Below, one piece after another: positions 18,693 through 27,249 of a stretch of 64,000 bases of DNA. Under the pieces are notes generated by a model. That model did not search any database, had not been told where the DNA came from, and saw only the letters and a program-made list of their open reading frames with translations. The stretch is from positions 1-64,000 of the forward strand of contig NZ_CBVI010000014.1 in the NCBI RefSeq assembly GCF_000513195.1, given 5' to 3'. The translations under genes were made by a program, and so were the position numbers. The DNA comes from Bacteroides timonensis. GTDB taxonomy: Bacteria > Bacteroidota > Bacteroidia > Bacteroidales > Bacteroidaceae. The number at the start of each line of letters is the position of its first letter. The first letter of the stretch is position 1.

Positions 18693-21458
18693 CTATAAAT
18701 TCTTCCGTTTTAAGAAATCCGTCGGACTTTCACCGAATTGTTCCTTATAACACTTCGTGAAATAAGACGGAGAAGAGAAACCGACTTCATAAGCAATTTC
18801 CGCAACCGTCATTTCTGAAGAAGCCAACAGGGAAATTGCTTTTTTAAGGCGTGCCTGGCGCAGCAATTCATTGGGAGCATAGTTAGTGAGTGATTTCAGT
18901 TTACGGTAGAGTTGCACGCGGCTCAGTCCCATATCTTTGCCTAAGTCTTCCACATTCAGTTCCGGATCTCTCATTTTCTCTTCCACAAGAGCCTTGAAGC
19001 GGGAAACAAAATCCTTATCCATATCGCTGATATTCTCTTTCGCCAACGTCTGGTTATCACCAAAAAACTGTCGAAGCTGACGACGGGAATCTATCAGATT
19101 ACGGATACGGGACAAGAGCAATTGCGAATTGAAAGGCTTGGAGATATAAGAGTCCGCACCTCCATTGTATCCCTGGATGCGTTGCTCATCAAGCGAACAG
19201 GCAGTGAGAAGGATGACAGGGATATGGCAAGTCTGCAATTCCGTTTTCAGACGGCGGCAACACTCCACACCATCCATACCGGGCATCATTACATCGGAAA
19301 TAATCACATCGGGGACGTACTTCATGGCAAGGCGTATGCCTGTAGCCGCTTCCGGTGCATCCAGTACATGATATTCTTCGGCGAGCAGCGTCTTTACATA
19401 ATGACGGATATCGGCATTATCATCAATAACCAATACTGTGGGACGTCCCGTTGCTCCTGCCTCCTCTTCATCAGCCGATAACTCGCTTTCTACTAACGTA
19501 GCGGAAACTTCCGTCTCTTCGGCAGGCAGCGTCACCACGGTAGGATGATATTGGGAAATGCTCTGAGCCGGAAGAAGGACGGCAAATGTCGTTCCCTTCT
19601 CATCACTCTGAGCAGTAATTTGCCCGCCATGCATCTCCACAAAGGCGCGTACAAGAGCCAGTCCAATGCCTGTGCCCGCCTGATGACCATCTATCTGATA
19701 GAAACGCTCAAAGATGGCATCCACTTCTTGGGAAGAAACGTAGCTGCCGGAGTTGAAGACGGAGAAGCGAAGGCTCGCGACATCGGCTTGCAGGCTCACG
19801 ACTATCTTTCCATTCTCAGGGGTATACTTCACGGCATTAGACAACAGATTGAAGTAGATGCGCTCCATCTTCTCGCAGTCCGCCATGATGCGGAAATCCG
19901 CATCGGGCATGGCTTCGAAGGAAAAAGAGATATGCTTTTTCAGGAGAGCCATGCGGAAGGAATCGTTCCAGCTACGGAAATTGCTCAACAGGTCGAAAGG
20001 CTCCAGATGAAGTTCCATGCGCCCGTTCTCTACTTTGCGGAAATCGAGAATTTGATTGACGAGACGAAGAAGGATATTAACGTTCTTCTTCATCAGTTCC
20101 AATAACTGACGGGAATGTTCCCCGAGGGATTTATCAGCAAGAAGCTGGTTTATGGGGTCAGCAATCAGAGTCAGCGGAGTACGGAAATCATGAGAAACAT
20201 TGGTAAAGAACACCAGCTTGGCGTGAGTGGCTGCTTCCAATTCATGGGAAAGTTGTTCCAACTGCTCCTTTTGCTGGATAAGTTGCTCCTTCTGTTGCGT
20301 CAACTGTTGCTTCTGCGCTTCCAGTATCTCCTTCTGGCGGGAAAGTTCCCGGTTCAGACGGTTCTTAGTGCGCAACGAAAGATAAACGGCAACCAATAGA
20401 CCGACAACCAGCAGGAGCACTAACAGACTACCAAACAGCACTACCTGTTGCGTGGCGTAACGGTCAAGATAATGATTCATCTTTCCGTTTAGCGTCTCTA
20501 TTTTTCCGTCAAGGGTGGCAATATGCGTGGTCTGCATCTGCATAATCTGGGCATTGGTACTGTCCACAACAGAGGTATTTAATATCGTTTCGCGCGGGAA
20601 ATCACGTTTATTCAGAATGTCCATTGCTATCTGTATCACCCGGTCGCCACCGGTGGGATAAATAAATGTGGCATCCAGTTCGCCTTTCAGCACCTGTTCC
20701 ACACCATATCCTTCGCCGGACAGGGCATCCGTACCAATGAAACGCATCTCTCCTGCCCTACCTTTCTGTCGGACAACAGCATAAGCGCCTGCAGCCATCC
20801 GGTCATTCTGCGCATACACCACATCTATCTGAGGGAAGTGCGTCAGCAGCGTATCCATCTTCTGTCCTGCCTCGGAACGTAACCATCCGGCATCTTCGCG
20901 AGCCAGAAGCTTGATGCCGGGGTAAGGGGAAATGGCAGAGACAAAGCCCTGATGGCGGTCCATCGCCGGCGTGGAACCGGTCAGACCAGATATCTCCACT
21001 ACATTGCCTTGTCCGTGAAGCATATTAGCCACATAATGCCCGATGGCTTTTCCTAATTCATAATTGTCAGCACCGATATAAGCGGTGTATTTATCGGAAA
21101 GTATCTTGCGGTCGAAGACAATGACAGGGATGCCGCGGTCGTATGCTTCTTCCACTACCGGGGTGATGGGGGCGGCTTCGTTGGGGGCAATGACCAGTAA
21201 GTCCACGCCTTCCTCGATGAAATTGCGGATGTCCTCTATCTGACGGGCATTATCATCCTTCACGGTGCGGATGTCGATTTCCACTTCATCATAGAAGAGT
21301 GCTTCGCGCAACATCTCGTTATTCATCTGGTGGCGCCACTCATCGTCGCTGCACTGGGATACCCCGATACGGAAACGAGGTTCATGCCGGGCGCACGAAG
21401 CTGCCAGTCCGAAGAGGGAAAGTAAAGTTAGCAACAAGTAAACATTGTATCTTCTCAT
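18693..21458 (-). CDS. Hybrid two-component system regulator with sugar-binding periplasmic sensor
   Basis: 921 residues. Order of parts: signal peptide (to about 22), type I periplasmic sugar-binding domain (about 28-310; FRIGVSQCSDDEWR, VDLLVIAPNEAAP, GIPVIVFDRK, YIGADNYELG, DVVYAQNDRMA, FIGTDALSG), membrane helix (about 345-368), coiled coil rich in QQKEQL heptads, HisKA with His in TNVSHDFRTPLTL, HATPase (NAVKYTPENG, GTGIGLALVRA), receiver (VLVIDDN ... IISDVMMPGMDG with phosphoacceptor Asp) and AraC-type HTH (IAYEVGFSSPSYFTKCYKEQFG). This is the architecture of BT1754 of B. thetaiotaomicron, which binds fructose and controls its fructan locus. A fructan locus lies 9 kb away here, so the same role is inferred. 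It starts 34 bp after the patatin gene. Confidence 0.9.
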   Translation of the reverse strand: MRRYNVYLLLTLLSLFGLAASCARHEPRFRIGVSQCSDDEWRHQMNNEMLREALFYDEVEIDIRTVKDDNARQIEDIRNFIEEGVDLLVIAPNEAAPITPVVEEAYDRGIPVIVFDRKILSDKYTAYIGADNYELGKAIGHYVANMLHGQGNVVEISGLTGSTPAMDRHQGFVSAISPYPGIKLLAREDAGWLRSEAGQKMDTLLTHFPQIDVVYAQNDRMAAGAYAVVRQKGRAGEMRFIGTDALSGEGYGVEQVLKGELDATFIYPTGGDRVIQIAMDILNKRDFPRETILNTSVVDSTNAQIMQMQTTHIATLDGKIETLNGKMNHYLDRYATQQVVLFGSLLVLLLVVGLLVAVYLSLRTKNRLNRELSRQKEILEAQKQQLTQQKEQLIQQKEQLEQLSHELEAATHAKLVFFTNVSHDFRTPLTLIADPINQLLADKSLGEHSRQLLELMKKNVNILLRLVNQILDFRKVENGRMELHLEPFDLLSNFRSWNDSFRMALLKKHISFSFEAMPDADFRIMADCEKMERIYFNLLSNAVKYTPENGKIVVSLQADVASLRFSVFNSGSYVSSQEVDAIFERFYQIDGHQAGTGIGLALVRAFVEMHGGQITAQSDEKGTTFAVLLPAQSISQYHPTVVTLPAEETEVSATLVESELSADEEEAGATGRPTVLVIDDNADIRHYVKTLLAEEYHVLDAPEAATGIRLAMKYVPDVIISDVMMPGMDGVECCRRLKTELQTCHIPVILLTACSLDEQRIQGYNGGADSYISKPFNSQLLLSRIRNLIDSRRQLRQFFGDNQTLAKENISDMDKDFVSRFKALVEEKMRDPELNVEDLGKDMGLSRVQLYRKLKSLTNYAPNELLRQARLKKAISLLASSEMTVAEIAYEVGFSSPSYFTKCYKEQFGESPTDFLKRKNL

Positions 21459-21492
21459 TGTCTTTTCGGTTGTTTTAAGTATCATAGAGAAA

Positions 21493-22335
21493 TCAGAAAC
21501 TCAGTCCTTTTTCACGACCGTGATTATAGACGTCTTCCAATCCATTGCCTGCAATGGTATAGAAATCGCCTCCCATCTCTTTCAAATCATGGTCAGGCTT
21601 TATAAAGCGGATGGTGGAGTCATTAATCCGGGCAGGAATTTCTTCTTCTGAGAAGAGATCAAAAGTCACTTTTTCTTTTTCTGTGCAGATGCAGATTATC
21701 TCTTTGTATCCCAATTCAGAAAGAGGAACAACGGGACAAATGGAAGTGTAACTACCGTCTACGTACGGTTTATTATTGATAAATGCGGGAATGTTCCAAG
21801 CATGAAGCATGCGGGTGGTGGCATAGGCCACTTCATCCAGGTTTTCTTTGGTCAGTAGCTCAGTCCGCTCATCAGAATGGGTATCGAACATCTGCAATTC
21901 GAGATTCTGGTTTTTCCATTCCGGTTTATGACGCAGGGCGTTTATCAGCAGCATTTGTCCCAGCCGCCTAGCTCCGTCCGATTGGGTGACTTGGGCAGCT
22001 TCTTCTGTTTTCACAAAACTGGTTGCCACCAACAGGCGGGCGGCTTGCGGGTTCCACAGATTGTTTTTAATCTCTGTCGATAGCCGTTGAATAGATTGCA
22101 GCATGGCACCGCTTTGGTTACCTTCGGCCTGGCTCGTTGCATATCCGTCGCTCCACAAGGAAAGGTCCAGTGCACTCACTTTATTAAATGCTGCAAAGAC
22201 TGCTATCAAAACGGAAGAGGAACAGGATGCATACGCTTTCGCCCTTATTCCTTTCTCCTCAAAAGCTCTCAGAACGCCATGAGTGAACACATTCTTATAT
22301 CCACCCGACATACAACAAATAGCGATATCATCCAT
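21493..22335 (-). CDS. Patatin-like protein with degenerate active site
   Basis: 280 residues, no signal peptide. The fold is recognisable from SGGYKNVFTHGVLRAFEEKGI (oxyanion loop and first helix) and the ATTRMLHAWNIPAFINNKPYVDGSY block. However, the nucleophile elbow normally written GxSxG reads ASCSSS, and the DGG/DGA catalytic Asp motif reads VDGSY. Lipid acyl hydrolase activity is therefore doubtful; the protein may have lost activity or use a changed elbow. The start at 22335 was chosen because a -7 box (22365-22358) precludes the longer frame. It is the first gene of a possible patatin - hybrid regulator - PfkB run. Confidence 0.65.
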   Translation of the reverse strand: MDDIAICCMSGGYKNVFTHGVLRAFEEKGIRAKAYASCSSSVLIAVFAAFNKVSALDLSLWSDGYATSQAEGNQSGAMLQSIQRLSTEIKNNLWNPQAARLLVATSFVKTEEAAQVTQSDGARRLGQMLLINALRHKPEWKNQNLELQMFDTHSDERTELLTKENLDEVAYATTRMLHAWNIPAFINNKPYVDGSYTSICPVVPLSELGYKEIICICTEKEKVTFDLFSEEEIPARINDSTIRFIKPDHDLKEMGGDFYTIAGNGLEDVYNHGREKGLSF

Positions 22336-22357
22336 ATTTTTTAGGGTATTAGTATCG

Positions 22358-22365
22358 CAAATATA
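22358..22365 (-). promoter_or_regulatory. -7 box of the patatin / regulator run
   Basis: Minus strand 22365-22358 reads TATATTTG, an exact -7 match 23-30 bp before the start codon at 22335. The position of the -33 box falls inside the palindrome at 22371-22395. Confidence 0.65.
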
Positions 22366-22370
22366 AAAAT

Positions 22371-22423
22371 AAATTGCACTATAACAGTGCAATTTATTGA
22401 ATATTCTGCACTATGACAGTGCA
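22371..22423. promoter_or_regulatory. Two tandem palindromes, operator or terminator
   Basis: Palindrome 1: AAATTGCACT (22371-22380), 5-base centre ATAAC, AGTGCAATTT (22386-22395). Palindrome 2: TGCACT (22407-22412), ATGAC, AGTGCA (22418-22423). They share the core TGCACTATRACAGTGCA and their centres are 32 bp apart, about three helical turns. They lie between the end of the GH36 gene and the -7 box of the patatin gene. On the minus strand palindrome 1 is followed by a T-rich stretch, so it could also act as the GH36 terminator. Confidence 0.7.
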
Positions 22424-22461
22424 AATCAAGATAATGAAAGAAAAACTTCGTCAGCCGCCTA

Positions 22462-24651
22462 TCATTGAGCAGTCAGCTCAACAACACGGCTTTGAGTTTG
22501 CCCTAAACCAAATACATCCAACCCGATTTTCATCAGATAATCACCGGAATATACTTTTCCATTAGCGACCAATCCGGAACTTGCAGCAGGCATCAGGTTG
22601 ATTTCCTCCACTTTATACTGTTTGTTCGGGTCCAGACCTTGCAATTTCACCGCCAGCAGCTTTTCCTGAAAGCGCGGATGAATGTCATAAGCAAACAGAA
22701 CCGCCTTGTTTGCATCCTTGCTTACATAATTCAGTGCCATGTGATTGCCCTCATACGGAGACACCAAACGATATTGATCACCATCCATTATAGCGTTTTG
22801 CAGACGCTTCCAGTTGGCAACAGCCGTCTGGCAGTAAGTCAATTCATCAGCCGTGAGTTCTTTCAGGCCAATATCAAAACCAAGCTTACACATAGAAGCT
22901 ACATCCGTGCGGAATTTTACAGAAGTCGCTTTATTCCAACTGGTCACATGGGCATCCATAGCCTTTGCCGGAAAGAACTGGGAAAAACCCCATTGGATAT
23001 AAATACGTTCTACAGGATCCGTATTATCGCTGCACCAGAACTCTGTGAAATATTTAAGCGCTTCGTAATCGCAACGGGCACCACCACCGGAACAGAGCAT
23101 CATCGGGACATCAGGATAATTCGCTTTCACACGCTTCATAACATTATAGATACCGCGAACATGATCAATATACAACTGTCCCTGTTTGTTCTTCAGATAC
23201 GGAGAATAGATATTGGTGATAGGACTGTTGCAATCCCATTTAAAGAAAGCAACTTCAGGATTCTCTTTCATTATATTCTCTACAACACCATATACATAAT
23301 CCTGCACCTTCGGATTACTAAGGTCAAGTACCAATTGGTTACGGTAATAATACGTTTCACGATTAGGCAGTGTGATCGCCCAGTCCGGATGTTTCTCGAA
23401 GAGTTCGCTCTTGGGATTCACCATTTCGGGTTCAATCCAGATACCGAACTTCACATCTGCATCTTTGGCAGCTTTCACCAGCGCCGGAATGCCACCGGGC
23501 AATTTATCGTGATTCACATCCCAGTCTCCCAAACCTGCATGATCATTCTTACGGGGATATTTGTTCGCAAACCAACCATCGTCCAACAAGAACATATCTA
23601 CACCCAGATGCTTGGCTTCCTTCATTAACTCGGCCAGTATCTCCTGGTTAAAGTTAAAGCCTGTATTTTCCCAGTTATTCAGAAGAGTCAGACGACTCCC
23701 TTTACCATCTTTCAAGCTATAGTTGCGTGCCCACTCATGGAGGTTACGGCTTCCTTTCCCGGCACCGTCATTACTTAAAGTAAATATGAATTCGGGAGTG
23801 GTAAACACTTCATTCGGTTTCAGTTCATAATTCGAAGCGTAAGGATTGATGCCGGGAATCACACGAAGATTCCCAACATTGTCCACTTCAAACGTAAAGC
23901 GGAAATTACCGGTCCATCCCAACGTACCCATCAATACATTTCCTTGATATTCACTGATCGGCTGATCCAATCCTACTTCAAAGAAAGGATGCGTATGCAT
24001 GGCAGCACGGCTTCCCAACTTCGTATCAATTACTTTCTTACCAAATTGCAGTTGCTGGCTGCTCATTTGCGCTTCCTTTGCCCAATCACTGCTGAACTCA
24101 GTCAGATAATAAGCGGAATTATTGAAATAGAGCATAGCAGAGGCGTATGTAGAAAGCAGGACAGGTTTCTTTTCCTGATGCCTGATTTCACTCCAGGTCT
24201 TAATAACGTTTTCTTTCGGATAAGCCACATAGTACAGAGTGACGTCTACCGGATACTGATCGTCACGGAGATTAACCACAGTTTCCGTACCACCTTCAAC
24301 CGCCTTGGAGGAAGAAGAAACATAATACAACATAGTGGACGGATTGCCATCGTTGTGAGTGATAGCGATAGCCGGTTCAAAGTAATCTTCATTACCCGAA
24401 CCACCATACACTTCCCAACCGCGTTTACTTACACTACCATCGGCACCGGCATGGATATTCCACTGAAAGTTATTCAAATCCTGCTCATGCAGCAGTTTTT
24501 CACCTAAGTAAGTTTGGTACAGACGGCCGTTGTCACCTACCTGGAGCACCAGGTCTGTGTTATCCGTAGAAATACGGATCGTTTTGTTTTCCGCTGCATT
24601 GGCATACGATAATGTAGCACATGCAAAGAGAGTTACAAGTAAATTTTTCAT
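22462..24651 (-). CDS. Alpha-galactosidase, GH36
   Basis: 729 residues with signal peptide (MKNLLVTLFACATLSYANA), so periplasmic or secreted. N-terminal beta-supersandwich, then a TIM barrel with FLLDDGWFANKYPRKNDHAGLGDW, KFGIWIEPEMVNPKSEL, the nucleophile Asp in FFKWDCN (about residue 473) and the acid/base Asp in CSDNTDP (about 542), all typical of GH36. It removes terminal alpha-galactose from raffinose-type sugars or galactomannan side chains. It follows the TonB-dependent receptor by about 40 bp on the same strand, so the two form an operon with the receptor as the likely importer. The ATG three codons upstream (24660) is an alternative start. Confidence 0.9.
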   Translation of the reverse strand: MKNLLVTLFACATLSYANAAENKTIRISTDNTDLVLQVGDNGRLYQTYLGEKLLHEQDLNNFQWNIHAGADGSVSKRGWEVYGGSGNEDYFEPAIAITHNDGNPSTMLYYVSSSSKAVEGGTETVVNLRDDQYPVDVTLYYVAYPKENVIKTWSEIRHQEKKPVLLSTYASAMLYFNNSAYYLTEFSSDWAKEAQMSSQQLQFGKKVIDTKLGSRAAMHTHPFFEVGLDQPISEYQGNVLMGTLGWTGNFRFTFEVDNVGNLRVIPGINPYASNYELKPNEVFTTPEFIFTLSNDGAGKGSRNLHEWARNYSLKDGKGSRLTLLNNWENTGFNFNQEILAELMKEAKHLGVDMFLLDDGWFANKYPRKNDHAGLGDWDVNHDKLPGGIPALVKAAKDADVKFGIWIEPEMVNPKSELFEKHPDWAITLPNRETYYYRNQLVLDLSNPKVQDYVYGVVENIMKENPEVAFFKWDCNSPITNIYSPYLKNKQGQLYIDHVRGIYNVMKRVKANYPDVPMMLCSGGGARCDYEALKYFTEFWCSDNTDPVERIYIQWGFSQFFPAKAMDAHVTSWNKATSVKFRTDVASMCKLGFDIGLKELTADELTYCQTAVANWKRLQNAIMDGDQYRLVSPYEGNHMALNYVSKDANKAVLFAYDIHPRFQEKLLAVKLQGLDPNKQYKVEEINLMPAASSGLVANGKVYSGDYLMKIGLDVFGLGQTQSRVVELTAQ

Positions 24652-24692
24652 GGTGTACAATGAATTTAGTTACAAAAATATATTAAATTAAT

Positions 24693-26978
24693 TTAGAATG
24701 AAAGGCTTGCACTGAATTCCAGTGTAAATGGACGCAAGTAATTACCACTCATATAGTGATCTTTGAATTTACCTGCTTCTTCCTTGCCCAGTAGTTCGGC
24801 ACCGCTGATAGTTCCGCTTGCACCCTTTTGATTCAGGAAGTTCACTACCGTTGCACCTAATGAGAGATGCTTATTCACTTTCCAGTTCATACCACCGAAG
24901 GTTTCCCAACGACCGTTGAAATAGAGGGCATTAGTCAGATTGGCATACGTCTTCCCGAAATAACGGAAACTGAGCCACAAGCGCAGATCGGGAGTTATGT
25001 TATAACTGGGATCTATTTCAGCCAATATCTGCGGAATTTCCTTCACAATGTTGCCGTTAGCATTCAGGTCGGGCACTCCTTCAAAGGGAGATTTGATGAA
25101 GTAGTTGTTATAAGTCGGCTTCTGGTAAGTGAACAGGGCATGCAGATGGAAACCTTTGAAAGGATTGATTTCAGCGGAAGTGGTCCAACCCAATGTCTTG
25201 ATATCGTAAATCAGCAAGGTCGTTTTGGACTGCGTTGTTCCCGGTTTGGTTACATTCTGCTGGTCTATATTATTCGACTTGGAAATATAAGTAATCATGG
25301 AAGTCAGGTTTATCCAGTCATTCTGATAAAATAATCCGCCACGCAGCAAAGGGATAGTCACACGCTTATATTGCTCTTCGGTAGGTCCTGTTCCGGCATA
25401 TTCATTGATACGCGGGAAGCGGGTGGCGACAGTTCCGTCGGCAGTCAGTCCGAAGTTCTTGGTCAACTTATAAGTGAATTGTGCCGTTGCAGCATAGTTC
25501 AGCTTATCTTTTACTACTTTATGCGGCTGTATATTTTCAGTAGAAAGTATATTCCCTTGATTGTCCGTATATTCGTGAGTATCACCAATGTGGAAGCCGG
25601 AATAGCGACCGTAAGGAATCTGATCGGCAGACATACGATAATATTCCAGACGGGCACCATAATAGACAGTGAATTTCGGACTTACCTGCCAGTTATCCGT
25701 AAAGTAGGCAGCCAGTTTGTTTTCGGTCCCTTTGGTATATTCCGGACTCAGCTCATTGAAACCACTGAATTTAGCGGTACCCCCGTCAGCTGCCACACGA
25801 TTCAGTATCTGCGGATATTCAGCAACCGTGCCTACCCATTGAAAAGAAGAAGAGTGATAATCCAAATGATAAAACCATTCATTCAGCCCCAGGCGTACGT
25901 CATGGTCGCCTATCTTCTTTTTCAGTTCGGAAGTAAGCAATGCGTTCTTCACTTTGCCAAGATGCAACCAGGTACGCCTGCCTTCGACCAATCCGCTATA
26001 GGCATCCTCCGAACCATCCTGAAAAAGGCCGTCCGCCACCGTGGCTTTGCTGATGTTGCTACCACCAAAGTCCACATAGTTAGCTTCGGGAGCATTCATA
26101 AACTTGGCATTCAGCGTCCAGTTCAGATTGTTACGGAAGGTATAATCAAACAGCATAGCCACTTCATGCGCCTTATTGCCTGTGAAGTCACCAAACCGAC
26201 CGCTCTTCATCTTTCCGTCCATCACATCCATGTATTGAAAACGTCCACCTTCGGGGGCATACGAAGAAGTTCCTAACTTGAAGCCAGGAATTTCTTTCAC
26301 ACTGCCATCTCCCACATAGATAAACGGAGCAGCGTTAATCATCGAACCCAGTGCGCTGCTTTTTGAGAACTTATAGATCACGGAGAACCTTCCGCGATTA
26401 TTGTTGAAAAGGCGCGTCAGCCCTGCATGATAAAGTTGGGTACGGTCACTGAAGTTTTCAAACTTAGGAGAGAAGCTACCCGGATCGAAGTTCTGATAGA
26501 TGCTAGCCGTATAGAGCCAGTGGTTTCCGATGCCACCGGACACATTCATGTCTATATTTTGCCATCCAAAATGGTTGGTGCGGTAATTCAAGACTCCTTT
26601 GAACTCCTTTTGCCCCAATTTGGAGAAAGAATTTACGGAATAAGCGATGTTTCCGGTAGCAATAGCAGATTCAGACGGTGTCATCAGCCCTACTTCGCCC
26701 AGGCTGGCATCGCTGCGCCAGTGAGTAGCCAGCTTATGCACAGCCGAAGAATAGACAGCGGGTAACCCGTTTTCATACACATTTACATCTTCACTGGGAA
26801 GTCCGATCTGAATTTCACGGGGCTTGTTTGCATCCGAAGCATTCAGCATCACATTGCGTTCGCTGACCTCCGTTTTTTTACTACTGATAGTGTCATTCTC
26901 TACCGGTTTGCTCGCCGTTGCAATAGTAGCGAATGATAAGGCTGCCGATATGACATAAGAAAAGAGACTTGCTTTCAT
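24693..26978 (-). CDS. TonB-dependent outer-membrane receptor (not SusC-type)
   Basis: 761 residues. Signal peptide MKASLFSYVISAALSFATIATA, plug region (SDANKPREIQIGLPSEDVN ... ENGLPAVY), then a long beta-barrel with alternating strands and a terminal aromatic (FTLEFSASLSF). It lacks the N-terminal carboxypeptidase-regulatory-like domain of SusC proteins and has no SusD partner, so it resembles stand-alone oligosaccharide or cofactor receptors. The short periplasmic N-terminus shows no clear TonB box. The GH36 gene follows it, suggesting uptake of alpha-galactosides. The start was set at 26978 for the signal peptide; the upstream in-frame extension lacks one. Confidence 0.8.
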   Translation of the reverse strand: MKASLFSYVISAALSFATIATASKPVENDTISSKKTEVSERNVMLNASDANKPREIQIGLPSEDVNVYENGLPAVYSSAVHKLATHWRSDASLGEVGLMTPSESAIATGNIAYSVNSFSKLGQKEFKGVLNYRTNHFGWQNIDMNVSGGIGNHWLYTASIYQNFDPGSFSPKFENFSDRTQLYHAGLTRLFNNNRGRFSVIYKFSKSSALGSMINAAPFIYVGDGSVKEIPGFKLGTSSYAPEGGRFQYMDVMDGKMKSGRFGDFTGNKAHEVAMLFDYTFRNNLNWTLNAKFMNAPEANYVDFGGSNISKATVADGLFQDGSEDAYSGLVEGRRTWLHLGKVKNALLTSELKKKIGDHDVRLGLNEWFYHLDYHSSSFQWVGTVAEYPQILNRVAADGGTAKFSGFNELSPEYTKGTENKLAAYFTDNWQVSPKFTVYYGARLEYYRMSADQIPYGRYSGFHIGDTHEYTDNQGNILSTENIQPHKVVKDKLNYAATAQFTYKLTKNFGLTADGTVATRFPRINEYAGTGPTEEQYKRVTIPLLRGGLFYQNDWINLTSMITYISKSNNIDQQNVTKPGTTQSKTTLLIYDIKTLGWTTSAEINPFKGFHLHALFTYQKPTYNNYFIKSPFEGVPDLNANGNIVKEIPQILAEIDPSYNITPDLRLWLSFRYFGKTYANLTNALYFNGRWETFGGMNWKVNKHLSLGATVVNFLNQKGASGTISGAELLGKEEAGKFKDHYMSGNYLRPFTLEFSASLSF

Positions 26979-27055
26979 ACTATTAATGAATTTAAAATTA
27001 AACTTTCGGTTCAAGGCATCAGATAGGAAATATTCCCCTTATCTTTCAACGAGGG

Positions 27056-27063
27056 CAAAGTTA
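27056..27063 (-). promoter_or_regulatory. -7 box of the receptor / GH36 operon
   Basis: Minus strand 27063-27056 reads TAACTTTG. It is 78 bp before the start at 26978. No clear -33 box. Confidence 0.5.
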
Positions 27064-27212
27064 ATAGGTATAATAATGCCCGGTTTCCGCAAGTAGCCGT
27101 CAGGTAGATCGGCATGAGAGTATCATCTACAATACAACACTGATAACAAGTCATTTACATCATTCCGTTTTATAAAAGCAAGTAGACATACCCGTTTACC
27201 GGAAAGTTTTAA

Positions 27213-27220
27213 TATCTTTG
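27213..27220 (+). promoter_or_regulatory. -7 box of the DUF6377 gene
   Basis: TATCTTTG, exact match to TAnnTTTG, 30-37 bp before the ATG at 27250. No good -33 box. Confidence 0.6.
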
Positions 27221-27249
27221 TATTTGTCTACTTTTAATGAACATACCCT

